Assembly: GCA_902538695.1 (NCBI GenBank) | Contig: CACBGC010000015.1 | Coordinates: forward strand, 1 to 17,450 | Origin: an uncultured Synechococcaceae cyanobacterium | Lineage (GTDB): Bacteria; Cyanobacteriota; Cyanobacteriia; PCC-6307; Cyanobiaceae | DNA: 17,450 nucleotides | Direction of reading: 5' to 3' | In this document: positions 6,945 through 14,207 of the stretch, one piece after another | How positions within the stretch are numbered: the first letter of the stretch is position 1 | How the letters are laid out: each line of letters starts with the position of its first letter | Translations under genes and position numbers: made by a program | Notes under the pieces: model-generated | The model's database searches: none | Told to the model about the DNA's origin: nothing | Seen by the model: only the letters and a program-made list of their open reading frames with translations

Positions 6945-9914
6945 ATGGAATCTTTTCGACAGATAAAAAATAATAACGTGGATCTGATAAGTAACAATGA
7001 TCCACTTGATAAAAATCGTCTTTTAATAGAAGATCTATGGGAATCTGTGCTCAGAGAAGAATGCCCAGATGATCAAGCAGAAAGATTGATACAGCTTAAA
7101 GAATTAAGTTATTCAAAACGAATTGATGCTAACAGTTCAAAAACATTCAAAAATGAAATAGTTGATATTGTAAATTCTATGGATTTAGCAGAATCCATTG
7201 CAGCAGCAAGAGCTTTTTCATTATATTTTCAACTCGTTAATATTTTGGAACAAAGAGTTGAGGAAGATAGGTATATTCATAGTTTTACCAATAAGGATGT
7301 TCAAAAATCTCCGGACAACCTTGATCCTTTTGCTCCAGCATTGGCTAGACAAAATGCTCCAGTAACTTTTAGAGAATTATTTTATAGGCTCAGGAAATTA
7401 AATGTACCCCCAGGGAAATTAGAAGAGTTATTGCAGGAAATGGATATCCGATTAGTTTTTACTGCACATCCGACTGAGATAGTAAGACATACGATTAGAC
7501 ATAAACAAACAAGAGTAGCAAATCTGTTAAAAAAAATACAGATTGAGCAATTTCTAACAAAAGAAGAAAAAAATTCTCTAAAAACCCAATTAAAAGAGGA
7601 AGTAAGACTTTGGTGGAGAACAGATGAATTGCATCAATTTAAACCATCAGTTTTAGACGAAGTAGATTATGCCTTGCATTATTTTCAGCAAGTTTTATTT
7701 AATGCGATGCCTCAATTGAGAGGCAGAATTGCTGAAGCACTCACAGATAATTATCCAGATGTTCAGTTACCCTCTGAATCTTTTTGTAACTTCGGATCTT
7801 GGGTAGGCTCCGATAGGGACGGTAATCCATCGGTCACTCCTGAGATAACATGGAGAACTGCTTGCTATCAAAGGCAGTTGATGTTGGAAAGATATATTAA
7901 TGCCACAACTAACCTTAGAGATCAATTAAGTGTTTCGATGCAATGGAGTCAAGTCAGTTCTTCCCTGTTAGAGTCACTCGAAACGGATAGGGTTAAGTTC
8001 CCAGAAATCTATGAAGCTAGGGCTACAAGGTATAGATCAGAACCTTACAGATTGAAATTAAGTTATATTTTAGAAAAATTAAGGTTAACTCAAGAAAGAA
8101 ATAATTTATTAGCAGATAATGGCTGGAAATTTGACTTAGAAGGAGAAATTGATAATAAAAATCTAGATAAAGTTGAAAATTTATATTACAAGTCTGTCAA
8201 CGAATTTACTTATGATCTCGAATTAATTAAGAATAGCCTGATTAGTACAGATTTAACTTGCGAATCTGTAAACAACTTACTTACTCAGGTTCATATTTTT
8301 GGATTTTCTTTAGCAAGTTTAGATATTCGTCAAGAGAGTACGAGGCACAGTGACGCTTTACAAGAGCTTACAAATTATCTTGATTTATCTGTGCAATATG
8401 ACCAAATGTCTGAGGAAGAGAAAATTAAATGGCTTATAGACGAATTAAATACAAAAAGGCCTTTAATTCCATCTGACGTTAACTGGACAAAAACTACAGA
8501 AGAAACCTTTTCAGTTTTTAAAATGGTTAAGAGACTACAGCAAGAATTTGGAAGTCGCATATGTCATTCTTATGTAATTTCAATGAGTCATAGCGCATCT
8601 GATTTGCTTGAAGTCCTTTTACTGGCAAAAGAAATGGGCCTTCTTGATCAAAATTCACAAAAAGCAAAATTATTAGTTGTTCCACTTTTTGAAACTGTAG
8701 AAGACCTAAAAAGAGCACCAGAAGTAATGGAAAAGTTGTTTAAATTAGATTTCTATCGAGCATTATTGCCAAAAGTGGGAGAATCTTTCAAGCCTCTGCA
8801 AGAATTAATGCTTGGATACTCTGATAGCAATAAAGATTCTGGCTTTGTTTCTAGTAATTGGGAAATTCATAGAGCCCAAATAGCTCTTCAAAATCTTTCA
8901 AGTAGAAATAACATATTGCTAAGACTTTTCCATGGAAGAGGTGGTTCTGTAGGGAGAGGAGGAGGACCAGCCTACCAGGCAATATTGGCCCAACCAAGCG
9001 GCACTTTAAAAGGGCGAATAAAAATAACGGAACAAGGCGAAGTTTTAGCGTCTAAATATAGTCTTCCGGAACTGGCTTTGTATAATCTTGAGACTGTCAC
9101 TACAGCGGTAATTCAAAATAGTTTAGTAAATAATAGACTTGACGCTACTCCAGAGTGGAATCAATTAATGTCTAGGTTGGCAGAAACATCAAGGTCTCAT
9201 TACAGAAAATTAGTGCATGAGAATCCTGATTTGTTAAATTTCTTTCAAGAGGTCACTCCAATAGAAGAAATAAGTAAATTACAGATATCTAGTAGGCCTG
9301 CTAGAAGAAAAAAAGGTGCAAAAGATTTGTCAAGTTTAAGAGCTATTCCATGGGTATTTGGTTGGACACAAAGTAGATTTCTTTTACCAAGTTGGTTTGG
9401 AGTAGGCACCGCATTGTCCTCTGAATTAAATTCAGATCCACAACAAATTGAATTATTAAGAGTTCTACATCAAAGATGGCCATTTTTTAGGATGCTCATA
9501 TCTAAGGTAGAAATGACATTATCTAAGGTGGATTTGGAAGTTGCTAGATATTATGTCGATACTCTTGGCAGTAAAGAAAACAAAGATTCTTTTGATGATA
9601 TTTTTGAAGTAATTTCTAAGGAATATAATCTTACAAAATCTTTAATACTTGAAATTACTGGTAAAAATAAGCTCCTAGAATCTGATAGAGACTTGAAATC
9701 ATCAGTAAGCTTGAGAAATAAGACAATTATTCCATTAGGGTTTTTGCAGGTTTCACTTCTAAGAAGATTAAGAGACCAGACAAGACAACCCCCAATAAGC
9801 GAATTTATGATAGATAAAGATGAATCTAGAAGGGCTTACAGCAGAAGTGAACTATTGAGGGGAGCACTTTTAACTATTAATGGGATAGCAGCTGGCATGA
9901 GAAATACGGGTTGA
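6945..9914 (+). CDS. ppc: Phosphoenolpyruvate carboxylase
   Basis: A 989-residue cytosolic enzyme that carboxylates PEP with bicarbonate to oxaloacetate, feeding amino-acid synthesis beside the Calvin cycle. Catalytic blocks are all present: VFTAHPTE with His175, GSWVGSDRDGNPSVT, FGFSLASLDIRQEST, LMLGYSDSNKDSG, the glycine loop FHGRGGSVGRGGGP (His663), LKGRIKITEQGEV, and the C-terminal GIAAGMRNTG, the typical bacterial ending. Length is usual for cyanobacterial enzymes. The N-terminus has no plant-type phosphorylation serine motif that I can see. ATG 6945 is chosen; an ATG at 6937 is out of frame. The gene starts 53 bases after gshA and is followed within three bases by a small GNAT-like gene. 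Confidence 0.97.
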   Translation: MESFRQIKNNNVDLISNNDPLDKNRLLIEDLWESVLREECPDDQAERLIQLKELSYSKRIDANSSKTFKNEIVDIVNSMDLAESIAAARAFSLYFQLVNILEQRVEEDRYIHSFTNKDVQKSPDNLDPFAPALARQNAPVTFRELFYRLRKLNVPPGKLEELLQEMDIRLVFTAHPTEIVRHTIRHKQTRVANLLKKIQIEQFLTKEEKNSLKTQLKEEVRLWWRTDELHQFKPSVLDEVDYALHYFQQVLFNAMPQLRGRIAEALTDNYPDVQLPSESFCNFGSWVGSDRDGNPSVTPEITWRTACYQRQLMLERYINATTNLRDQLSVSMQWSQVSSSLLESLETDRVKFPEIYEARATRYRSEPYRLKLSYILEKLRLTQERNNLLADNGWKFDLEGEIDNKNLDKVENLYYKSVNEFTYDLELIKNSLISTDLTCESVNNLLTQVHIFGFSLASLDIRQESTRHSDALQELTNYLDLSVQYDQMSEEEKIKWLIDELNTKRPLIPSDVNWTKTTEETFSVFKMVKRLQQEFGSRICHSYVISMSHSASDLLEVLLLAKEMGLLDQNSQKAKLLVVPLFETVEDLKRAPEVMEKLFKLDFYRALLPKVGESFKPLQELMLGYSDSNKDSGFVSSNWEIHRAQIALQNLSSRNNILLRLFHGRGGSVGRGGGPAYQAILAQPSGTLKGRIKITEQGEVLASKYSLPELALYNLETVTTAVIQNSLVNNRLDATPEWNQLMSRLAETSRSHYRKLVHENPDLLNFFQEVTPIEEISKLQISSRPARRKKGAKDLSSLRAIPWVFGWTQSRFLLPSWFGVGTALSSELNSDPQQIELLRVLHQRWPFFRMLISKVEMTLSKVDLEVARYYVDTLGSKENKDSFDDIFEVISKEYNLTKSLILEITGKNKLLESDRDLKSSVSLRNKTIIPLGFLQVSLLRRLRDQTRQPPISEFMIDKDESRRAYSRSELLRGALLTINGIAAGMRNTG

Positions 9915-9917
9915 TAA

Positions 9918-10364
9918 TTGCAGTATTTTTCTAAAAAAAAACTTGTTCTACCAGAAGGTTATTTTGTTAACTCTTCCCAAATTCCATTAGCTAAAGAAGT
10001 TAATAAACTTTTATCAAATTGTGGTTGTGAGACGTTTCCAATAAAACCTCTTTCTGAGGCTATTCAGAAAAGTAATTTCTTTTTTACCATACAGAATGAA
10101 TTAAAGAATAAATTATATGGTTTTGTAAGGGTTACTTCAGACAGGGGATTGAATGCTAACTTGTGGAATTTAAGTGCATTGCCAGGGAATAATCAGCAAC
10201 TTTATTATTCAATATTGCTTCAAGTAACTCTTGAGAAAATAAATAGAGAAATGCCTGGATGCAGTATTTCTGTACAGGCTCCAGTCTCTTCGTTTTTAAG
10301 TTTAGAGGAAAATGGATTTATACTAGATCCAAATGGAATAAGAGTAATGGGATATAAACTTTAA
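9918..10364 (+). CDS. Divergent GNAT-fold acetyltransferase-like protein
   Basis: A 148-residue soluble protein. The centre LYGFVRVTSDRGLNANLWNL and the end LEENGFILDPNGIRVMGY resemble a cyanobacterial GNAT family in which the middle strand precedes the acetyl-CoA loop and the end is a GF..DP..I..M motif. The loop itself (Q/RxxGxG/A, usually followed by a helix) is not there; LPGNNQQLYYSIL stands in its place, so catalysis is doubtful. The start is forced: an in-frame TAA lies at 9915-9917, immediately before TTG 9918, and no ATG occurs before the last third of the protein. The gene follows the ppc stop by three bases and probably shares its transcript. The substrate is unknown, and it may be a binding protein or a degenerate paralogue. 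Fold assignment is moderately sure. Confidence 0.7.
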   Translation: MQYFSKKKLVLPEGYFVNSSQIPLAKEVNKLLSNCGCETFPIKPLSEAIQKSNFFFTIQNELKNKLYGFVRVTSDRGLNANLWNLSALPGNNQQLYYSILLQVTLEKINREMPGCSISVQAPVSSFLSLEENGFILDPNGIRVMGYKL

Positions 10365-10375
10365 AAATCATTTTA

Positions 10376-10449
10376 CGAGCATGGAGGGATTCGAACCCCC
10401 GACTCTCAGAACCGGAATCTGATGCTCTATCCAACTGAGCTACATGCCC
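10376..10449 (-). tRNA. tRNA-Arg(CCG)
   Basis: On the minus strand a full 74-base cloverleaf folds: acceptor stem GGGCATG/CATGCTC with one G-U pair, D-arm GCTC..GAGC, anticodon stem TCAGA/TCTGA with loop TTCCGGT, five-base variable loop, and T-arm with TTCGAAT. The anticodon CCG (plus-strand 10413-10415) reads the arginine codon CGG, a rare codon in such an AT-rich genome. The discriminator is G and CCA is not encoded. It sits between the converging GNAT gene and the diverging recF, so its promoter must lie in the 60 bases shared with the recF 5' region. Confidence 0.96.
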
Positions 10450-10462
10450 TTTAATTTTTCAA

Positions 10463-10476
10463 TTTCTTTAAAGAAA
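10463..10476. repeat. 14-bp perfect palindrome between tRNA-Arg and recF
   Basis: TTTCTTTAAAGAAA is its own reverse complement. It lies 14 bases upstream of the tRNA 5' end (minus strand) and 34 bases before the recF ATG, in a spacer that must serve both divergent transcripts. It could be a regulator site, but short AT-rich palindromes also arise by chance here. Confidence 0.35.
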
Positions 10477-10509
10477 ATCTAAATATTTTAAACTTAGCTA
10501 ATTTAATTA

Positions 10510-11621
10510 ATGAATGCACAAAAAAAATTTTTTTAAATAAATTAAAAATTAAAAATTTTCGGAACCATAAAAGTTTTGAAATTGATCTAAAAGAGCAAAG
10601 AGCAATTGTTCTTGGCTGCAATGGTATTGGCAAATCAAATTTACTTGAATCGGTTGAATTTTTAAGTCAATTAAAATCTAATAGAGCACTAAGCGATAAA
10701 GATTTAATAGAGAACGATAGTGATATGGCTGTAGTTATAGGACAGATAAATTTTAAAGACGATTTAAAGTTGAATTTATTCCGTAAAGGGCCTAAAAGAA
10801 TTTATGTTAATGAATCAATCTTGAAAAAACAGAGTGAAATAAAGAATTATATTCGGAGTGTATGTTTCTGTTCTAATGATATAGATATTGTTAGAAGTGA
10901 ACCAAGTTATCGAAGAACATGGATTGATAAAGTCGTATCTCAGCTTGAACCAGTATATCTAGACCTGATAAGTAGATTTAATAGGCTTTTAAAACAAAGA
11001 AGTCATTTTTGGCGTTCGGAAAGTTTCTTAAAAACCCAATCCACAGATATTGTTGAAAGCTTTGATATTCAAATGTCAATAATAAGTACAAGAATTTTTC
11101 GGCGTAGAAGAAGAGCTTTATTAAAAATAAAACCATATGTTGAATATTGGCATAATCATTTAAGTAAATCTCAAGAGCAAATAGACATAAATTATCTATC
11201 GGGGATACAAAATATAAGTCCAGAAGAAGAAGAAGAAGAAGAAGTTATTAGTAAAAAAATAGCAGAACAACTCTTAAATCAGCGTTCAATAGAAGCATTG
11301 ACTGGTAAATGTAATTTTGGCCCTCATCGTGATGATATTGAGTTTCTAATTAATAATGTTTCAGTTAGAAAATATGGTTCCTCAGGACAGCAAAGGACTT
11401 TTATCTTAGCTTTAAAGATGGCTGAACTCGATTTATTAACTAAAACATTAAATGTTCCTCCAATACTTATCTTGGATGATGTCTTGGCGGAATTAGATTT
11501 AACCAGGCAAAATTTATTGTTAAATTCTGTTGGTAAAGATAGTCAATGTTTTATAAGTGCGACACATTTAGATAAATTTAATCAGTCTTTCTTAGGCTCT
11601 TCACAAATGATTTACTTATAA
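10510..11621 (+). CDS. recF: DNA replication and repair protein RecF, with frame interruption at an A8T7 tract near the start
   Basis: RecF binds gapped DNA and ATP and helps load RecA with RecOR. The body frame carries IKNFRNHKSFEIDL, Walker A GCNGIGKSNLLE (10614-10649), the ABC signature SSGQQRTFIL and Walker B PPILILDDVLAELD near residue 320. In that frame the sequence is open from 10455, but no ATG, GTG or TTG occurs before an internal ATG at 10725, which would delete Walker A. ATG 10510 in another frame gives MNAQKKFF then stops at 10534. One extra base in the A8T7 run (10520-10534), or a -1 slip, joins it to LNKLKIKNFRN, giving about 370 residues, normal for RecF. The cause is a real frameshift, slippage-dependent expression, or a homopolymer sequencing error. 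An ATT start in the body frame is another option. A run of seven GAA codons (11223-11243) encodes poly-Glu. Confidence 0.88.
11223..11243 (+). repeat. (GAA)7 trinucleotide repeat in recF
   Basis: Seven identical GAA codons encode seven consecutive glutamates between two helical regions of RecF. Slippage would alter length without changing frame. Confidence 0.9.
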
Positions 11622-11672
11622 TTTTAAAAAGCATGTTTTTTAGCTAATCTTAATTTCATATACATTTCTTAA

Positions 11673-12107
11673 ATGGAAATTTACAAAAAAAGTCAAATTT
11701 TAAATTCGTTAAGTAATGAGCAAAAATTAATTCATCAAAGTAAACACTTTTTGTTGGAACTTTACAGATGCGATCGCGAAAAATTAAATGACGAATCCTT
11801 TTTGCGCTGTATTTTAAATAGAGCTGCTAAATTGGCAAATGCAACAGTTTTGAATTTGATAAGTAATAAATTTGAGCCTCAGGGGGTTACGGCAATTGCA
11901 TTACTGGCAGAATCTCATATTTCAATACATACTTGGCCTGAATCTAATTATTCGGCAGTCGATATTTTTACATGTGGTCAAAATATGATGCCTGAACTAG
12001 CTAGTCAATATTTAATTGAATCTTTGATGGCTAAAGAACATTCTTTGCGTGTCATTGAGCGAAATCCACCTTCGGAAGTCTCTAATCAGATCAGAACGGT
12101 TGTTTGA
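11673..12107 (+). CDS. speD: S-adenosylmethionine decarboxylase proenzyme (bacterial class)
   Basis: A 144-residue proenzyme that cleaves itself to create a pyruvoyl cofactor and decarboxylates S-adenosylmethionine, supplying aminopropyl groups for spermidine. The self-cleavage site is LLAESHISIHTWPE: cleavage would fall between Glu80 and Ser81, with Ser81 becoming pyruvoyl. His86 and Cys101 (DIFTCG) sit at exactly the spacing of Ser63, His68 and Cys83 of the Thermotoga enzyme, so processing and catalysis are probably intact. About 18 extra residues precede the usual N-terminus. No spermidine synthase is nearby. The gene converges with larE, with six bases between stops. A GCGATCGC octamer lies at 11770-11777 inside the gene. 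Confidence 0.95.
   Translation: MEIYKKSQILNSLSNEQKLIHQSKHFLLELYRCDREKLNDESFLRCILNRAAKLANATVLNLISNKFEPQGVTAIALLAESHISIHTWPESNYSAVDIFTCGQNMMPELASQYLIESLMAKEHSLRVIERNPPSEVSNQIRTVV
11770..11777. other. HIP1 octamer GCGATCGC inside speD
   Basis: The highly iterated palindrome HIP1 of many cyanobacteria is found here in the coding frame of speD. I noticed no other copy in the window. High-light Prochlorococcus genomes are not known for HIP1 over-representation. Confidence 0.85.
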
Positions 12108-12113
12108 CAATAT

Positions 12114-12938
12114 TTACCTATTTAATTTTCCGCTTACAAGTCCCTCAAGATCTAAACTTGTGCAATTAAATCCTAAATTAGAAAAATATTGAACTAACTC
12201 ACTAAAATTATATTTGTTAAAAAAATGCTTTAATTCATCTTGGGGAATTTCTATTCTTGCAGTTGAGCCTTGGCATCTAACTCTAACCTCCGATATTCCA
12301 CACTCTTTAAGATATTCTTCTGCCTTCTCAACCATTTTTAGCCTTTCACTAGTTATTTCATGGCCATAAGGAAATCTTGATGATAAACAAGGTTGAGCAG
12401 GTTTATCCCACCAAGGAAAACCCAATGCTTTTGATATATCCCTGATGTCTTGTTTTGAGAATTTAAATTTTGCAAGGGGAGAGATAACTCCTGCTTGTTT
12501 TGAGGCTTGTATACCTGGTCTGTAATCTTTAAGGTCATCCAGATTGACTCCATCTAAAACTATCTTGTAATTAAGTTTTTTAGAGAGGTAGGTTGTATGT
12601 TTGTGGAGCTCTTTTTTGCATGTAAAGCACCTATCCTTAGGATTTTCACTGTAACTTGATTGGTCTAATTCTGATGTTTTAATCTCTACATGCTTTACTC
12701 CAATCCATTTTGCTTGCCTTCTTGCTTCTTCACGAAGAGTAGTGGCTAATGCAGGAGAAATTCCAGTTATGGCAATTGCTTTGCTACCTAATTGCTCGAA
12801 TGCTAATGATGCTACTAATGTACTATCAACTCCTCCGGAATAAGCAATACAAACACTATCAAGATTCTTAATGTATCTTCTAATTGTATAAAGCTTTTCA
12901 CTTTGTTCATCAGAGAGAATTTCTAGTTGATTGAACAT
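12114..12938 (-). CDS. larE: LarE-family PP-loop ATP-dependent sulfur transferase
   Basis: A 274-residue protein of the PP-loop (N-type ATP pyrophosphatase) family. LarE adenylates and thiolates the pyridinium dinucleotide precursor of the nickel-pincer cofactor in lactobacilli. The PP-loop SGGVDS is at residues 34-39, then LDGVNLDDLKDYRPG and PAQPCLSSRFPYG. Cys184 in the last motif corresponds to the sacrificial cysteine of lactobacillar LarE. Two more cysteines, CFTC (104 and 107), would together with Cys184 give the three-cysteine set reported for Fe-S-containing LarE relatives. The start chosen is ATG at 12938; an in-frame TTG seven codons upstream would give 281 residues. LarB, LarC and LarA are not in the window, so the physiological acceptor is uncertain. 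It is divergent from the adenosyltransferase gene. Confidence 0.9.
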   Translation of the reverse strand: MFNQLEILSDEQSEKLYTIRRYIKNLDSVCIAYSGGVDSTLVASLAFEQLGSKAIAITGISPALATTLREEARRQAKWIGVKHVEIKTSELDQSSYSENPKDRCFTCKKELHKHTTYLSKKLNYKIVLDGVNLDDLKDYRPGIQASKQAGVISPLAKFKFSKQDIRDISKALGFPWWDKPAQPCLSSRFPYGHEITSERLKMVEKAEEYLKECGISEVRVRCQGSTARIEIPQDELKHFFNKYNFSELVQYFSNLGFNCTSLDLEGLVSGKLNR

Positions 12939-12962
12939 GCTAATTACTTTAAAATTCAAATT

Positions 12963-12976
12963 ACCTATGAATAGGT
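12963..12976. repeat. Inverted repeat ACCTAT-GA-ATAGGT
   Basis: Perfect 6-bp arms around a GA centre lie 25 bases upstream of the larE ATG (minus strand), in the larE/cobO divergent spacer. It is a candidate operator; no known regulator consensus was recognised. Confidence 0.4.
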
Positions 12977-12982
12977 TGAATT

Positions 12983-13004
12983 TATTATTAAATCTTTAAT
13001 AATA
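12983..13004. repeat. 22-bp AT-only palindrome in the larE/cobO spacer
   Basis: Perfect 10-bp arms TATTATTAAA and TTTAATAATA flank a TC centre. It lies 43 bases before the TTG of the adenosyltransferase gene and is followed at once by TATACT (13003-13008), a possible -10 element. Together with the smaller palindrome beside it, this makes the spacer a plausible shared control region. Confidence 0.5.
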
Positions 13005-13046
13005 TACTTATCTATATCTTAGATTAAATTTACTAATTTTGTTCAA

Positions 13047-14207
13047 TTGACGAATACGAGTAGAAATAGAGGAATTGGAATCGTCACAGCAAGTGACAGT
13101 CAAGAGAGATCAAAAGGTCAATTACATATTTATGATGGAGAGGGTAAGGGGAAAAGTCAGGCTGCTTTGGGAGTAGTTCTCAGGACAATAGGATTAGGAA
13201 TATGCGAAAAAAGACAGTCAAGAGTTTTACTTCTAAGATTTTTAAAAGGCCCTGAGAGACCATATGACGAGGATTCAGCTATAGAGGCTTTACAAAGAGG
13301 CTTTCCACATTTAATTGACCATGTAAGGACAGGAAGATCAGAATTTTTCACTGCTGACCAAGTTACAAAGTTTGATGTAGGTGAGGCCGAAAGAGGTTGG
13401 AATATTGCTAAAGGAGCAATTGCTAGTTCTCTTTACTCTGTAGTTGTACTAGATGAGTTAAATCCAGTTCTTGATTTAGGAATGCTTGATATCAATGAAG
13501 TAGTTGATACTCTACAAAATCGTCCAGATGGATTAGAAATAATTATTACAGGAAGGGCAGCCCCACCCTCTTTGGTAAGAATATCTCAACTCCACTCAGA
13601 AATGAGACCACGTTTGATAGGAGACCTATCAGAACTATCTAAAAAAAGTAGTTCAAGTGGCGGAATTGAGATTTATACAGGTGAAGGAAAGGGTAAATCT
13701 ACAAGTGCACTCGGTAAGGCTCTTCAAGCTATTGGCAAAGGAATATCTCAAGATAAAAGTCATAGAGTTTTAATATTACAGTGGTTAAAAGGTGGAAATG
13801 GATATACCGAAGATGCTGCCATAGAAGCTTTGAGAGAGAGTTACCCTCATTTAGTAGATCATTTGCGTTCAGGCAGAGATGCCATCGTATGGAGAGGTCA
13901 ACAACAACCAATTGATTATGTTGAGGCTGAAAGAGCATGGGAAATTGCTAAAGCTGCTATTTTGTCTGGCTTGTATAAAACAATCATTTTAGATGAATTG
14001 AATCCAACTGTTGATTTAGAGTTGTTACCTGTGGAATCAATACATCAAACGCTCTTAAAAAAACCAGCAGATACAGAAGTTGTAATTACTGGGAGGTGTA
14101 AAAATGAACCCTCATACTTTGAACTAGCTGATGTTTACTCTGAAATGGTTTGTCATAAGCATTATGCAAATGTGGGAGTTGATTTAAAAAGAGGAGTTGA
14201 TTACTAA
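13047..14207 (+). CDS. cobO: Tandem two-domain cob(I)alamin (corrinoid) adenosyltransferase, CobO/BtuR family
   Basis: CobO-type enzymes transfer the 5'-deoxyadenosyl group of ATP to the cobalt of reduced corrinoids, giving the coenzyme form used in the cytosol. This 386-residue protein carries two copies of the roughly 170-180-residue domain. Copy 1 has P-loop GEGKGKSQ (31-38), DELNP at 136-140 and IITGR; copy 2 has GEGKGKST (212-219), DELNP at 316-320 and VITGR. The IEAL...PHL.DH..(S/T)GR block also occurs in both. Only copy 2 ends with the family tail (NVGVDLKRGVDY), so the halves may have different roles. The family norm is a single domain of about 200 residues. The start is TTG 13047, forced because an in-frame TAG at 13020 and no ATG, GTG or other TTG precede it. 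The 3' end overlaps the convergent moeZ by four bases. Confidence 0.9.
   Translation: MTNTSRNRGIGIVTASDSQERSKGQLHIYDGEGKGKSQAALGVVLRTIGLGICEKRQSRVLLLRFLKGPERPYDEDSAIEALQRGFPHLIDHVRTGRSEFFTADQVTKFDVGEAERGWNIAKGAIASSLYSVVVLDELNPVLDLGMLDINEVVDTLQNRPDGLEIIITGRAAPPSLVRISQLHSEMRPRLIGDLSELSKKSSSSGGIEIYTGEGKGKSTSALGKALQAIGKGISQDKSHRVLILQWLKGGNGYTEDAAIEALRESYPHLVDHLRSGRDAIVWRGQQQPIDYVEAERAWEIAKAAILSGLYKTIILDELNPTVDLELLPVESIHQTLLKKPADTEVVITGRCKNEPSYFELADVYSEMVCHKHYANVGVDLKRGVDY

Noticed and set aside
10451..10633. Minus-strand 60-codon ORF over the recF start
   Set aside because: Mirror of the recF N-terminus, including Walker A, and it runs to the edge of the tRNA; composition explains it.
10725..11621. 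ATG 10725 as the start of recF
   Set aside because: Upstream codons in the same frame encode the conserved NFRN block and Walker A; starting here would remove the ATP-binding site.
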